Part shown: positions 34,727-46,303 of the stretch, in pieces
Position numbering within the stretch: the stretch's first letter is position 1
Layout: each line of letters opens with the position of its first letter
Assembly: GCA_037892935.1 (NCBI GenBank)
Contig: JAYXKI010000001.1
Span: 2,852,001-2,916,000 of the forward strand
Source: Phlebopus portentosus
Lineage: Eukaryota; Basidiomycota; Agaricomycetes; Boletales; Boletinellaceae
Length of the DNA: 64,000 bases
Direction: 5' to 3'
Notes under the pieces: model-generated
What the model was told of the DNA's origin: nothing
Seen by the model: only the letters and a program-made list of their open reading frames with translations
Database searches by the model: none
Translations under genes and position numbers: made by a program

Positions 34727-35241
34727 AAGACGAACCGAACACTAGGTTGACCCATCTGAAGCTGGGCTTCGGATAATGCACCAAGCGCATGCATTTCTTG
34801 TACAGCCTTCTTCAAGTGAACAAAACAGTTGCTAACATCAGTCACAAATATCTCGTGCTTTACTGCGGAGACGTCATCAATTGCTTTTCGCGACCCAGAG
34901 AGGAGAAAGAACAGACTCTTATAGACTCTGCGCATATATTCAGTGAACATGCGTATTACATCAAACTGGACTCTTACCTAGCTACTCCGACCATGAGGTT
35001 ACTTGATAAACGAAGAGCGAGAGGCTCGGAAGGATGACAAATAAGGTCGCATAACTGAGGAATATCTGCAGTCTGAATTGAGCGACGAGGCAGCTTCTTG
35101 AAGGAGGATTTTGATCCGAGAGTGGCTGCCAGCCTGTTCCAGCCAGTCAACAGATAGAATTGAGCAGAGTGATGAATAAACTAGCCAGAGGAGACCAAAG
35201 CCGCTGTCGCGCTTTGACAAGAGTTCAGGAGAGAAAAACAT
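31985..35241 (-). CDS. REC8: Meiotic cohesin kleisin Rec8
   Basis: Nineteen exons in transcript order: 35241-35186, 35133-34978, 34927-34917, 34862-34736, 34650-34584, 34525-34504, 34456-34066, 34016-33878, 33832-33802, 33747-33631, 33580-33516, 33461-33341, 33285-33196, 33154-33005, 32948-32890, 32836-32479, 32423-32339, 32284-32163, 32058-31985; 746 aa with all phases consistent. The N-terminal kleisin domain (SMC3-binding) begins MFFSPELLSKRDSGFGLLW and has ALRLSSNLMVGVARVYKIKH. A middle block has RILLDARTELTDEEL, shared by Rad21 and Rec8. The C-terminal winged helix (SMC1-binding) includes SSRRVAAAAFHHCLVLATKD. The wording of the N-terminus favours Rec8 over Rad21/Scc1. Intron 1 seems to use a GC donor (TG|GCTAGT), exon 3 is 11 nt, and a KEN box (DKENFPP) is formed across exons 9/10. 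Confidence 0.88.
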
Positions 35242-37468
35242 AGCAGATACGAACACCCGTAAGGTGGCAATGAAGAATATAAGTCTAAGGATACAGAGAG
35301 CAGAGCAATTGCGGTGGATGCTTTACAACGTAGGTAGAACGCAGCGAAAGAGACGACAAGGAGGTCGATTTAACAGTTCAGAGGTAGACGATAAACTTCA
35401 CAGAGAAGGTGTGAAGGAAAGAGACGAAGAGACGAAGAACACGAAAAGGCCGGCCCTATGGTGGAGTCAAGCACGTCTAACGTGACATGATTCTTCTTCT
35501 GTCTGTGTTCCGCGTCGATCTGTCGTGAACATCGTCAATCCTTGCTTCGTCCTCTGTCAACGGCAAAGTCCGCGGACTTACCATGTAGTAACATGCATGA
35601 ATAGAGATTCCCTTGACTTTAAGTACTGTACTTATCTCCAGCTGGATAGCGATGATCTCTTTCCAAAAGACCCTTCAATCTCTTCCATTTCATGTTCATT
35701 CTCCAAAGCCTTCCCGAGAAGAATCCAAGGGTTTCCAAACACTCATAAGAAAGCACAAAGAGCAACTAGAGCCGCAGACACGCAGACTACTAGAAACGAT
35801 ATCGACGGTTGACGACCGCCCGCCGTTTGAGCCACTTCCGCCGTAATGTGTGACAATCCGAAATAGTCCGATAAACACTTCATTGTCTGCCTGTCAAGGT
35901 TGATCTCCGGAATCCGCTTCTCTTCACACTCGGCCTCGGTCTGTATCAGGACGACATGTCTTCCTTGTCGTTTCAAAAAATGAAAGCGTAGTCGAATAGA
36001 AGGAGCTGAAGATACAACTCATTTCTTTCTGTAATGGAGACCGTGTATTAGCTCGCAAGTCTAGAAGTTCCTCCTGAAACCACTTTCTTCGCGTCTACTC
36101 TAGTTATATGTTCTCCTGCACCCCTGTATATGATAGAGTGAGTGTCATACATCGTCCCATTTTTCACATACAGTTCGCACCTGGATATTTCATCCCCTGG
36201 TAACCCAGCCCAGAAACACCCGTTCCGTGTTTGCTACACAGAATTCTCCCAGCCATCTTCTACCCGACCCGCTACCTTCCGCTGATGCTGATCTGTTGGC
36301 CTTTAAAGTTTCTCCAAGCGTTCACCGACTGGAAATCCACGCTTGTAATCGTCTGGCCTCTTCGACTTCTTGCATGCTTCTATCCGCCATCTGTCGTACG
36401 GCGGGATCGCGGAAGTTTCGAATCCGTTCACGGATGTAAAGGGTATGCATATGGCATGCGAAGATTCCGTGTCGAAACGGGATCTGCATCGTGCATGTAG
36501 CCCAGAAGGTCAAGACGTACGCTGGCGCGATGAAGCTCAACAGTATAACTTGAAGTCTCATCGGAGGAAAGTTCCTTGGAGCGACGCGTATCTTCGTTGT
36601 GGTGGAAGGCGATTCTGAAGGAACATAGAAGAGCCGTCGAAATTGGACTGTATGAAACTTCACAATTTCGCAAATGTCCCAGAGAAATGCGCAATGACGA
36701 CGCGCTCGCCTGCAATATACTTATTGCTGACATTCGTTAGACCGATCTAGCGCAATACGCTCGCCGACGGTGCTAGATGTGCGAAGTCATGAGAGGGTAA
36801 CTCTAGTATCAGTCTTGAAGCGATATATCCCGATAGTCATCGGAAAGTGAGGTCTCGGAGATGGACTGTGAAGCACATCAGTACAGACAAGGTCATTAGT
36901 CCGTGAGTTGAGTCTTACATACGCAAAAACTTCAAGGCAACAGTCAGTCTTCACATGGTTACTACATTGCACAAGTAGACCATTGATCTCTCTGTCTCCA
37001 CAGCCTTGACCAACGACAAAGTACCATGAATTGCCGTTCAGAGTCTGGCTATCCAATAGTCCAATATTGACAGTCTACTTTCGAGAGTCCATTTAGTCGA
37101 ACACGAGGACGCTTCCCTTGAGATGCTTTGTTCAAGACCTCAGTCCACGCCGTAAGAGTGGAGCACGCGAGAAACGAGCTGCCGCGAATGTCGGCTGTCA
37201 AGCAGCTGGTATGCAAGGGCAGTAGCAATGGAAGGCGGCAAGAGTAGTGCTCATTCTTTCTTGAACCATACATCAATATAATGTGAACTCACTCTCTTGA
37301 TATGGGCCGAATGAAGTTATAGACACCAACTCACCAGAATGATGACTCGACCTTGCGGCTTCATCGAAATATTGTACATTGGTTATTCGCATTCATTGCA
37401 TAGGAAGAGTCTGCTTTAGTTCTCTCCGCCCAGCGGAGATTAGTGTTTGAATTTTGCCCTAGGCTGGC
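35242..37468. other. Gene-poor spacer, weak coding signals only
   Basis: No recognised gene. The right part has minus-strand fragments that read plausibly but cannot be joined with confidence: one with a start at 36561 and a hydrophobic N-terminus (MRLQVILLSFIAPA), and two between 36787 and 37276. A further fragment at 35743-36005 is listed separately. Upstream of REC8 this also holds its promoter. Confidence 0.4.
35743..36005 (-). other. Possible last exon of a small tail-anchored protein
   Basis: After an acceptor-like ttcag the minus strand is open for about 86 codons, mixing charged residues (KRQGRHVVLIQTEAECEEKR) and ending in about 20 hydrophobic residues (SISFLVVCVSAALVALCAFL) right before a stop, as in tail-anchored or GPI-signal proteins. 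The upstream exons could not be identified and the family is unknown. Confidence 0.25.
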
Positions 37469-37736
37469 TCAGTGGAATAGCTTGAACAATAAAAAGTCGA
37501 GATTATTCACCACGTCTTGAACATGTCTGTTTCTTTCAATTTCCTCGCGAATCCACTTCAGGGTCTCCTTTCTTGCAGATGGATCAGGTATATCTATGAA
37601 TAAGCCAATGTCAATTCTTCATAGAACGGTACGAAGAAGCAAAAGGAACCCTCGCACGTCGAGATGCACGAATTGCAAACCTATAGAGGGAAAGAACCTC
37701 TGCTTGAAGAACAAAGTGTCTGAGAGATAATGTCAT
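37469..37736 (-). CDS. LYRM2: Small LYR-motif protein (LYRM2-like)
   Basis: Two exons in transcript order: 37736-37658 and 37593-37469; 67 aa. The N-terminal helix has LRHFVLQAEVLSLYRFAIR, matching LYRM2 (a TLKQFV..QQVL.LYR pattern), with the Leu-Tyr-Arg triad that defines the family. The second exon has ARKETLKWIREEIERNRH, matching the LYRM2 pattern of K.LK.W.R.EF.RN. LYR proteins are small mitochondrial proteins binding acyl carrier protein; LYRM2 is tied to respiratory complex I. The C-terminus is a little shorter than in animals. Divergent from the eIF4E-binding protein gene, 250 nt apart. Too short for standard ORF calling. Confidence 0.8.
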
Positions 37737-37986
37737 CTGATCTGAGTCAAAAATGCGATAAAATAGCGACGATGCAAAGCTGTAAAACTAAAAGCAGCAC
37801 AAGAGTTACACGGGTGTGGTTCTGAGCGGCGCTGTGGTTGAAGTTGAAAATGGGTAACCCGATGAAACTACTACTCGGCAGTTTCCTTTCTTGTCTATCG
37901 TTCTCGTCCACGTCCACATCCATCCTCAGTCCTTAGCAACATCATTCCGCCCATCTTCTCCATTTCTTTCACAGCTTACTTATAGC

Positions 37987-40900
37987 ATGTCAAACACAGT
38001 TGAATCATCCACCGAACCACCGCAAATCTCATCCCAAAATGCACCATCTGTCGATGCCCTGGCCGAAGGCGTCGAGAAGACCGCTCTTGAGAACGACGCA
38101 CAAGACACGCAAGCCGTCGTTCAACAAGAATGTGCCGAGACTCGTCCACACATCGTTTACACAAGAAAACAGCTCGTCTTCCTCAGTCAATCTCCTCTCG
38201 TCAAGTTACCCGAGGGCATGCCGGAGTTCAAAGTCTGGTTTGGGTCTGTCACTGCCATTCTTGCGCCCTTGTCCACTTCATTAAGACCGACCTTGCGCAC
38301 ACAGAGAACTTAATGAACAGACCTTATTGTCTCTGAAAAAGGACCCTGACTCTGTTTCTTCAAATGGCGCAGTGCGAGAGAGGAGGTGCGCATCGTCCTT
38401 CACGTTAGACTGTCCTCATTTCTCATCCTCCGTCCTGCTACAGATTCAGACGAGAGCCCGAAGATAGCGGTAAATGTTCCTGCCCTTTTCACTCATTCAA
38501 ATTCTCAGTATTTTTCTTGCTTTCCCAACAATAGATGGGTCGACCCGACCTCAGTTCCGCTCTGGTCTATCTCAACCGTCTCAGATGGGCAACTTCAAGC
38601 ACCAGCCGCTCCGGTCCAGTGACCGGGATCGTGATACGGAAAGAGACTTGCGTTCGGTACAGTTGCCCTAAGCTTCGGCCTTACTTGCAATTAGCTAATC
38701 GATTTGCTCAGTTATCCGACCGATACGACCGTGACAAGGCGACTCGTGGTGACCGGATGGGTCTAGGATCCCACTCGACCTTATTACGAACCCGTGACCG
38801 AGATTCAGCTCCGCACCTACCGACAGGTCTGGTACTCTTCAATGTGAGGGTAAACTGTTTCTGACTTCTGCTAATAGATCGCGAAGGTCAAAGAACTCTG
38901 GGAAGAAAAAGGAACGGGGAAAGCAAAGAAGACTGGCGCCGTGGTGAAGAACATTTTTGGTATAATACTCAGATGTATGACTAAATTTTCTCTTCAGGTG
39001 CCGAACCCCCTCGATCTGGGCGTGATGACAGTACGTTTCTGTTTACTAGACACTTATCAGGCGTTTCAAAGAATTATTGACTGTTTTACCAACAGATAAC
39101 TCGCGACGTGACCGCGATGATCGCGAACGACAGAGATCGCGTGCTCGTGACAACTCAAGGACGCGGGACAGTCCGCCAGCCACGAGACGTGAGCGAGAGG
39201 AACAGCGAAAGGATCGGGATAGGGATCGCTTTGACGAGACCGATGGAGACCGAAAGAAGCTGAGCTCTCGCCGTGAAAAAGATAGTTCTGGACGCGAGAA
39301 GGACTCTAAATGGGAGCACAGCCGCGAGCCCGGTACTGATCGTGATGGCTGGACTATCGCCGACGATAAAAGACGAGGGGCACGCGATCGCAGACATGAT
39401 GACACTAGGGATAAAGAGGATAAGAGGGAGCGGGAGAAGGAAAAGGAACCTGCATGGATGGAAACCTATGTGCCGCCTGCTTCTTCGTCATCTGGCATTC
39501 TTGGAGGCAAAGGCGGAGATGGAGAGCTGGACAGCATTCAGGCTTGGAAGAAGGATATGAAAGAGCGCGAAATGAAGGCTAAAGGATTAGTTCCTGAGAC
39601 TTCTGCTCCTACAGTATCCTCGAATGAAAGCGCTGTTGAGGAGGCGAAACCCTGTCAGGCATCTTCCGTACAACCAGAGGGACAACTGGATGAGATTCAG
39701 CTTTTCAAATTGATGATGAAAAAGGAGCAGGAGCGTAGTGCGAGTGGAAATAGCAACGGCGTGCTTGACGAACGTCACGGAATATCTGATATACCGCTGA
39801 AGACTGCAGATCCCGGCGTCCGTGGTTCTATGGGAGTCCAAGAAGGCCGGATGACCGCCTCTACAGGTTCGTTTTCATTATTCTATGCACTATTAATTCA
39901 CTAAGACAAAATACTGCGGCAGATCGTGTTGCTTCTCGTGCTGGGGCTTCTCCAGTGAATGACATATCCGGTTCAATAGATCCACTGCTCGCAGCAAAAT
40001 CAACCATGGCTCTCAAAACTCCATCTTCGGCTCCTCTCGCCCCTTCTCCATCCGGCGCAGGCGCTTTACCGAGTCTTTCAGAAAACGTTTCTTCATCCGC
40101 GCTGTCTAACGGCCCTCGCCTTCTGTCCTTGAAAACTTCCGAAACGACTACTTTCCAGGAAACGGTGAACAAAGATGCCCCTGGATCTGCAGCATCCTTT
40201 GACCCGCCTCGCACGTCGCGGTTATTAGCCTTTGGTGCTCAAACCACCAAAGTCACTGCCCAGCCCAGTCCACAGAGTGCTGCAGCTGCAGTACAGATGA
40301 ACCGGCTGCAGCAAATGGATCCTCTATGGCCAAACCAGAGGCGGACGTCTGTATCTCCTGTTATGCCTCATTCGGCTTCTCAACAAGCCACATTTGATAA
40401 GCCAGTTTTGCAGCAACAGATGCTTACAGGTGGCCAACTCGATATGAACGTCGCGGAGAAGTTGTCACGTCGCCCGGGTCCTAACTCACTGGGTTACAAT
40501 CCTCTATACGAAAATGCTCCTCGTTCGGCAAATGCGTTGGATTCTGCTCGGGAGATCACCAATATTGATACCGGCCGATCGTCTATTCCTCTGAGTGCCT
40601 CAGAACGGACTGTGTTCATGTCCCAGCCAGATTCTTTACAGCATTTGGCTGATGCTCGCACGATTCCGACACCGCCGACCGCTGGCTATGGTGTCACTTC
40701 ACCGATATCACCCTTTGATAGTCAAATGAGTAATACTCAAAACACATATTCCTCAGGAAAAGGCAGCCGCATGGCGAAGCATTTCGAGAGACAGAGAGAC
40801 CAGTCACTTATCAGTGTGGGCCGTAATGCACCTCTTTCTGGACTGAATCCGAATGGGATGATGCAAAATCGCCAGGAGCCAGCCCCAACGAACAACCCTA

Positions 40901-41969
40901 TGGCGGCTGGAGAGGGCCGTAACTTACAAGATCTTCTAACAATGCTCAATAATTCTGCTCAGGTAAGAGTTCAGCATCCTGGCCGGCGTCATCACTAACT
41001 GTGATGTGCCTGCTATTGAAGGCCCAGCGCCATCAACTCAGTCAAAACATGGGTCAGCACCAGCCAGCTCAGTCCCTTCATATCGGACCAACCAACGCCT
41101 CCTTGGGCCGGATTGATCATTTGCTCGACAATGACGAAGGTCGCTTTGCTCCAGATGGTCTGGTTCCGGGCTTGCGTCCAGCGGTTCCACCTGGTCCCCG
41201 CAACAGAGAGATGAGTACTGGCAGTCTGTACGCGAATCAACTCGACGAGCAGATTGCATTCAATGCAAGACTCGGTGCTCAGCAGCGCGGTGGCATGGAT
41301 CACCTCATTACGGGCCAAATACCGTCGCAATTCAATGGACAGGGTATGAATGCGGGTCGGGCTAGTCTCAGTCTCCAACAGCAAGCAATACGTGGTGGAC
41401 CGTCTCCGATCAACAATTTCAACCCCGCCCAAGGGCTGCCTCAACAGCGCCTTCCTCCAGGTCTTGCGAATCTAGGCAGTCGTCCCCCTCACGAGCCTGC
41501 TCAATTTTTGACCGGTGGCACGGGCAATTTCGGTGGTGTGCCATCGCAGCTCCCTGCTGGTCTGCAACACGGAAGTAATCCGCAGGCTTTCAATCAGTTC
41601 CAAAATCCAGGCTTGGGCATGGGCGGGAATCAACCTCACCTTCGCGGACAACCCGGACTCGGACAACTTGGTAATAATCTCAATGGCCTGGAATTCCGTG
41701 GGGGCCCAAGTGGACCCACTCAGAACCAACTTCTTGGACTCGGTGCTCCCAACCTTGGACAGGCGATGCGCGGTGGACCTGGCTTCCATGCCCAACAACT
41801 TCATGGGCCGAATCAGCTACACCCTTCCATCAATGTTCGCCAGCAACAGAATATACAACCTCAGATGCTGCAGCAGTTGCTTCCTCAGCAGCTGCAAGCG
41901 ATTCCGCCTGGACAGCATAACCCTAATGACCTGATGGCCCTTCTTATGGGTAACGCGCACAGAGAGTAA
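37987..41969 (+). CDS. Gln-rich protein with canonical eIF4E-binding motif (Eap1/4E-T-like)
   Basis: Ten exons: 37987-38243, 38305-38385, 38444-38469, 38535-38656, 38712-38826, 38878-38943, 38998-39030, 39096-39866, 39923-40962, 41022-41969; 1152 aa. Residues 58-64 read YTRKQLV, fitting Y-x-R-x-x-L-hydrophobic, the 4E-binding motif used by 4E-BPs, eIF4G, Eap1 and 4E-T. Then come an Arg/Asp/Glu-rich region (residues ~95-320), two short helices (LDSIQAWKKDMKEREMK and LDEIQLFKLMMKKEQER), and a long low-complexity C-terminus rich in Gln, Pro, Gly and Asn. This architecture suggests a translational repressor or mRNP scaffold acting through eIF4E in the cytoplasm. Family call rests on the motif and general layout; no enzymatic domain. 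Donor choice at 38943/4 (cgtg|gtgaag) restores an uninterrupted frame. Confidence 0.72.
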
Positions 41970-43097
41970 ATACTGCCATTTTCTTTCTTTCGTCGACCTT
42001 GTACTTGTCCGGTTCTTCTTTTATCACGATCATAAATGCCTGCAAGTAAATTCCGCATCCGTACTCATTTCTTCGCTTCGTATTATTACTGCCGCATTCA
42101 TTCATTTGATCTGTACATCCTTTCCTTTCCTCACAATTATTTTCTCTCGATTAGCCTGTGTATATTAACGAAGACGTCTACATATTCCTCTGACCTTTTT
42201 TAAGTCGGCTCTTGATCCGGCAATCCACTATGCGAATTATGGTAAGGTTTGCTAGCGCATGAGTGAAATGATAGGGCCCGTGGAGAGAGCGACGATGTTC
42301 TGTTGGACATTTGCAATGGATAAGTATTCTGGGAGATTCAGGAGATCCGTAAACCGGAAAAGCTTGTGCATGTGCCTTGGGAAGCACAGGCGTAGATGGA
42401 GCCGATATGATTCTTATTTATACAGAAATCTTCCTTCGCCGCTGCCTTCCCAGAGAATTCATTATTTAAAGTACTTATTGTGCCAAGCGAATTTCGTGAT
42501 GGATTGTCGGAGGGATGCAGGGATATACGCAGGGTAGGTGTAATTGCGTAGGGGGAGAAATGGAATCCACATCGTGAGATCCTTTATACCTGAGGTGATA
42601 GAAGCTTTCATCACCGAGACAACCGCCAGTTCTATCGATCCGCGCACCTGAATTGGGCAGGCTCTTTGAGCCTCAAGTGGCATGTAGGTAGATAGGCGAA
42701 TCTTCGCCAGCAGTATTAATACCGCGGAGTCCCGCTCGCGTGGGCTTCACAGACAATGCTCGCATTCGATTCTCCACCATCAGGTCGATTCGAAGAGAAA
42801 AAAAGGACATTCGGACATGGTAACTTGTGCATTCGTAGCTTGATGCATGGATGATACGCACGTGAGACAGTTGGTTGATTTGAAACGCACCGCCACATGC
42901 ATCAGTCTAGAGTTCCATCGGGTTGGTTCTATTTGATCGCTGATTAGATTAGACAGGCCAATCAACAAATTTGATATCCTTGTCTCTCGAGAGTACTAGT
43001 GTACACAAGGATCAGTTTTACTATTTCTGAGGCAACGGCACGGGAAAAAGCACAAGATACAATTTGCTTCTCCTCCATCCTTGTTCTACTTTCCATA
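41970..43097. other. Gene-poor spacer
   Basis: First few hundred bases are pyrimidine-rich and probably the 3' UTR of the preceding gene. No further gene recognised on either strand. Confidence 0.45.
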
Positions 43098-44060
43098 TCA
43101 TTCAAGAACAAGTTTATTGTCATCTGGATAGAAGATCCGTTTCCTGATGAATTCACTTCTCACGCCGCGCGGCGCCATCCCATCATGATCAGTGACGACC
43201 ATCGGTTGAGCGGTTTGCTTTCCTGGATTTTTCTGCTTCGAATCTTGATAGACAAGCCAGAGAAGGTCACAGGCACCTCCATTCACTGACGGTCCGACGT
43301 TATGAGAAGGAATATCAAACGTATCACTGGAAAAACAGTCCTTTTGACACAATTAAGTCCGAAAGGATTGGAGCGGAACAGAAGCGGCAGCATGCGCTCA
43401 CACTCCTTCTGGTGCCGCATATGGAACACCCCTGCAAAGTTCCGCGATATAATACTTATCAGACTTGCAAGATTCTTTCCGCGTAACAGGAAAAATCAGC
43501 TTCTGCACCCGTCACTTAGCCTAGTGTAGGAAATAGCTACAAAGCTACAAATAGTGACCGAAGATTGAAATTTCACAGAAACCGGACCCGGTGAAGATAC
43601 CGAGAACGGAAGAACAGGGACGGGAACGCATGCGAGTGTTTATCGAAATATTTAGACATCACACCGACAACATGCTGTGCAAGGCTGATTATTTCTTCGT
43701 ACCATTCACTCCATTCGAGAGTTAGCGCCGACAAATACTTGTAACGTGAGAGGGGCAAGAAAGGCGCCCGAATTCTATTGCTTTCGTGTGTAAGTAGAAA
43801 ACTCCGGAAGATATAGAGGCGCTGAAGCATGATTGGAGTGAATCAAGGCTCGCAGCATCCGTGCTCTTCGTGGAAATTTACCTGATCTTCGAATTCCCAA
43901 ACATTGAAGTCACCAGTCGGCTTTAGATCACGGCCGTCCCATCTTCACATGCTAGCCAACGAATCTGGCTTTACCGTGTCTTGCATAGGAGAAAATGAAT
44001 CTCCTAGGCGAACTTGAAGCGAAATCGCAATCTTGGTAGGCAACTTAGATTTGGATGGAT
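43098..44060 (-). pseudogene. Possible decayed protein-coding gene, family unknown
   Basis: Three minus-strand stretches read like coding exons. From 44043 down to 43882 the frame gives AISLQVRLGDSFSPMQDTVK and, after a TGA at 43945-43947, RDLKPTGDFNVWEFEDQ followed by a donor-like gtaaat. A second stretch (about 43720-43573) has WYEEIISLAQHVVGVMSKYF. A third (43349-43098) has NVGPSVNGGACDLLWLVYQD. The internal TGA and unclear joins suggest a broken gene; the domain is not one I recognise. Confidence 0.35.
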
Positions 44061-46303
44061 AAACATGATACAATATCCAGAAGGAGCTTGGATAAATCAA
44101 TGATCTTCGACGTGCATTTCAGTGGCAACGACGACGACGATCGGTATGATTACAAGGTCGCCGACAGGCCTGAAGTGCGCTCTCTTCTGGTCTGGTCCGT
44201 ATATGCGCAGAACCTTGGTGTATATATATGATCTTTTGATTGTAATATTACTTATAACGGGATGTGACTGATGCGAGGGTGTTGGGTTGGTCAGATAGCA
44301 AACACGAAAGAATGGAGCTCCCAGCGTGGCAAAGCACCGGGCGCGTTCCTGCACGTCGAATGGCGATGAAAAGGAGATTTTGGGAGTGCTTGTGAAACAA
44401 GTGATCCAGACGAGTTTGAGGACAGGACGTGATAACGGACGCCCAAGAAGGGAGTTATACCGCAAGCGAAAGCCCGCGATATCCCGCGAGGAAATGATAG
44501 TAGAAAGAACATCCTCGTGGCCGTGGCCTGTCTCGGAGAAGCGCTCGACAAGAGCATCGACCAGGATCGCCTCGGTCCCTCCTGCGCGGGAAAAGCAAAG
44601 GACGGTACGACGAGGAGAGTAGACAGCCACATTGAGCGTGAATACGACAGCGAAGAGAGAATGAAAGATAGATAGATTCAGCCTAGTCCGGAACTTCGCA
44701 TTACAATAGGAGGTATCAAGAACCCATAGAATTGCCTGCAGGCAGGAACGTGGTGTCCAAATCAGCATCTAGCTTCCTCTCGTCCAAGCACCCGCAGGGC
44801 ACGCTTCAGACACATTGCCTTTGATCTCCCTGCCATCCTTCAGTAGATAACTGCCCTCGCACGAACTTGTGCACAGTTTTCTGTCCTCCTTCTCTCTACC
44901 TCTAAGAAGTGTCCGAACGGTGCTGCAGGCCGCTCGCTCGCTCGTCCTTCCCAATATCTTGCCTTGCGAAAGCCACGTCTGCCATAGACCCGGCATCGCT
45001 TGCGACAAACGGCCCATCCAACGGTCCTCAGTCCAGTCTTTCTTTTAACATTAATATTGGTCTTCGTTTCTTGCTTCTTGCATCCTGTCTTGCGCATCTA
45101 TTCCTCAGCATCTAGCACCTACAGTTTCCAACTCGTAATCGCTCTTTTCTTTTTCCTTTCTTGAATCGTATAATCATTGCGTACATTGCCCTGGACATTT
45201 TCACCAGCGGCCTGCATTTGTGCTTGTGAGTGGAGCGGTGGTTTATCACCTGGAATGGAGAGTCTATGCTGACCCGGAAACATCGGTTCGAAGTGGATTA
45301 ATCGCTGATTTACTGGTCAAAAAGGTGAGAGATCGTCCGGACCGGGGAGAAGGCGGTGAAATGGGGCGGTACTGAGACCTTGCTTGGATTTTATGCTAGG
45401 CAGACCAGACTAGTACTACTAGAGAAAGCGTTGGACTGAGGTGAGTTCGAGTTGTGAACGAAACAACAATTTATCGTGTAATGTATTGTAATTGTGCTTG
45501 TGCTTGTGGATGGAACGAGGAACGTGGGGTGATGCTCGGCTGTACTGACCGGATGGAGGATGATGGATGGATGCCAACCGGGAGTAGCCGAGAATGGGAC
45601 GGGACGAAAGCGGCAGGGTAAAAGTACCCAAAATCGATGTGATATTAGACGAGGGTGTACATCAGATCCAAGGAAAGATTACCCTCCTTATAGGGTCATC
45701 CCATCCCTTGCCTTGTATCCCATCCTTCCCATCTCCCCTTCCTCCCTGTCAAGGCCGTCCTCGACATCACACACCACATCCCCTCGTCGTCGGGACGGCA
45801 ACTTCTTCATCTCTTCAAGTGTCCGTTACGCGACGCACTCTCTTTTTCTTATACTGACAGTTACGATTCCATATCACGAGCATCTATATCTCATCCCTTT
45901 CTCTCTTCAGTCTCATCTCGTCGCGTGTGCCGCCTGTTTCTTTTTCCCTTCCTGTCTTTCTTGACAGCGTATGATTCGTGAGTCCTCCTTTCTTCCTCGC
46001 CCCGGTCTTATTTTCTTGTTGTATGTAATGGATCAGCCGCGATCGTGGTTCTACCGTCGTACGAGATATTTACATTTCGACTGGCCCGGGTCGGATATGG
46101 TCAGAACGGCCTGTGCCACCCGATATCCATCTTGTCCTTTATCCACCTCCTTCTCCCGCTTTTGTGCTAGTTTTCTTGCAGTCCTCACTCTTGGTCGTCT
46201 TGTCGTTTTGCTCGCGTCTTCGTGCGCGATAGCGACGGCTTGTGGCTTTTACAAGACTCTTCACCTTAGTTACCCTGCTTAATACTCTCGTCTACCTTAC
46301 ACT
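44061..46303. other. Long region upstream of the cyclin gene
   Basis: No confident gene. A 223-codon minus-strand open frame (44768-44097) has an ATG but no family motif and overlaps another open frame; I treat it as chance. From about 45690 to 46300 the plus strand is pyrimidine-rich and probably the promoter and long 5' leader of the cyclin gene; an upstream ATG at 45971 opens a 103-codon frame ending at 46282, 22 nt before the cyclin ATG. ACGCGA occurs near 45829. Confidence 0.4.

Noticed and set aside
44097..44768. 223-codon minus-strand open frame
   Set aside because: Has an ATG but no recognisable domain, overlaps another open frame with a signal-peptide-like start, and lies in a promoter-like region. 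Translated search could reverse this.
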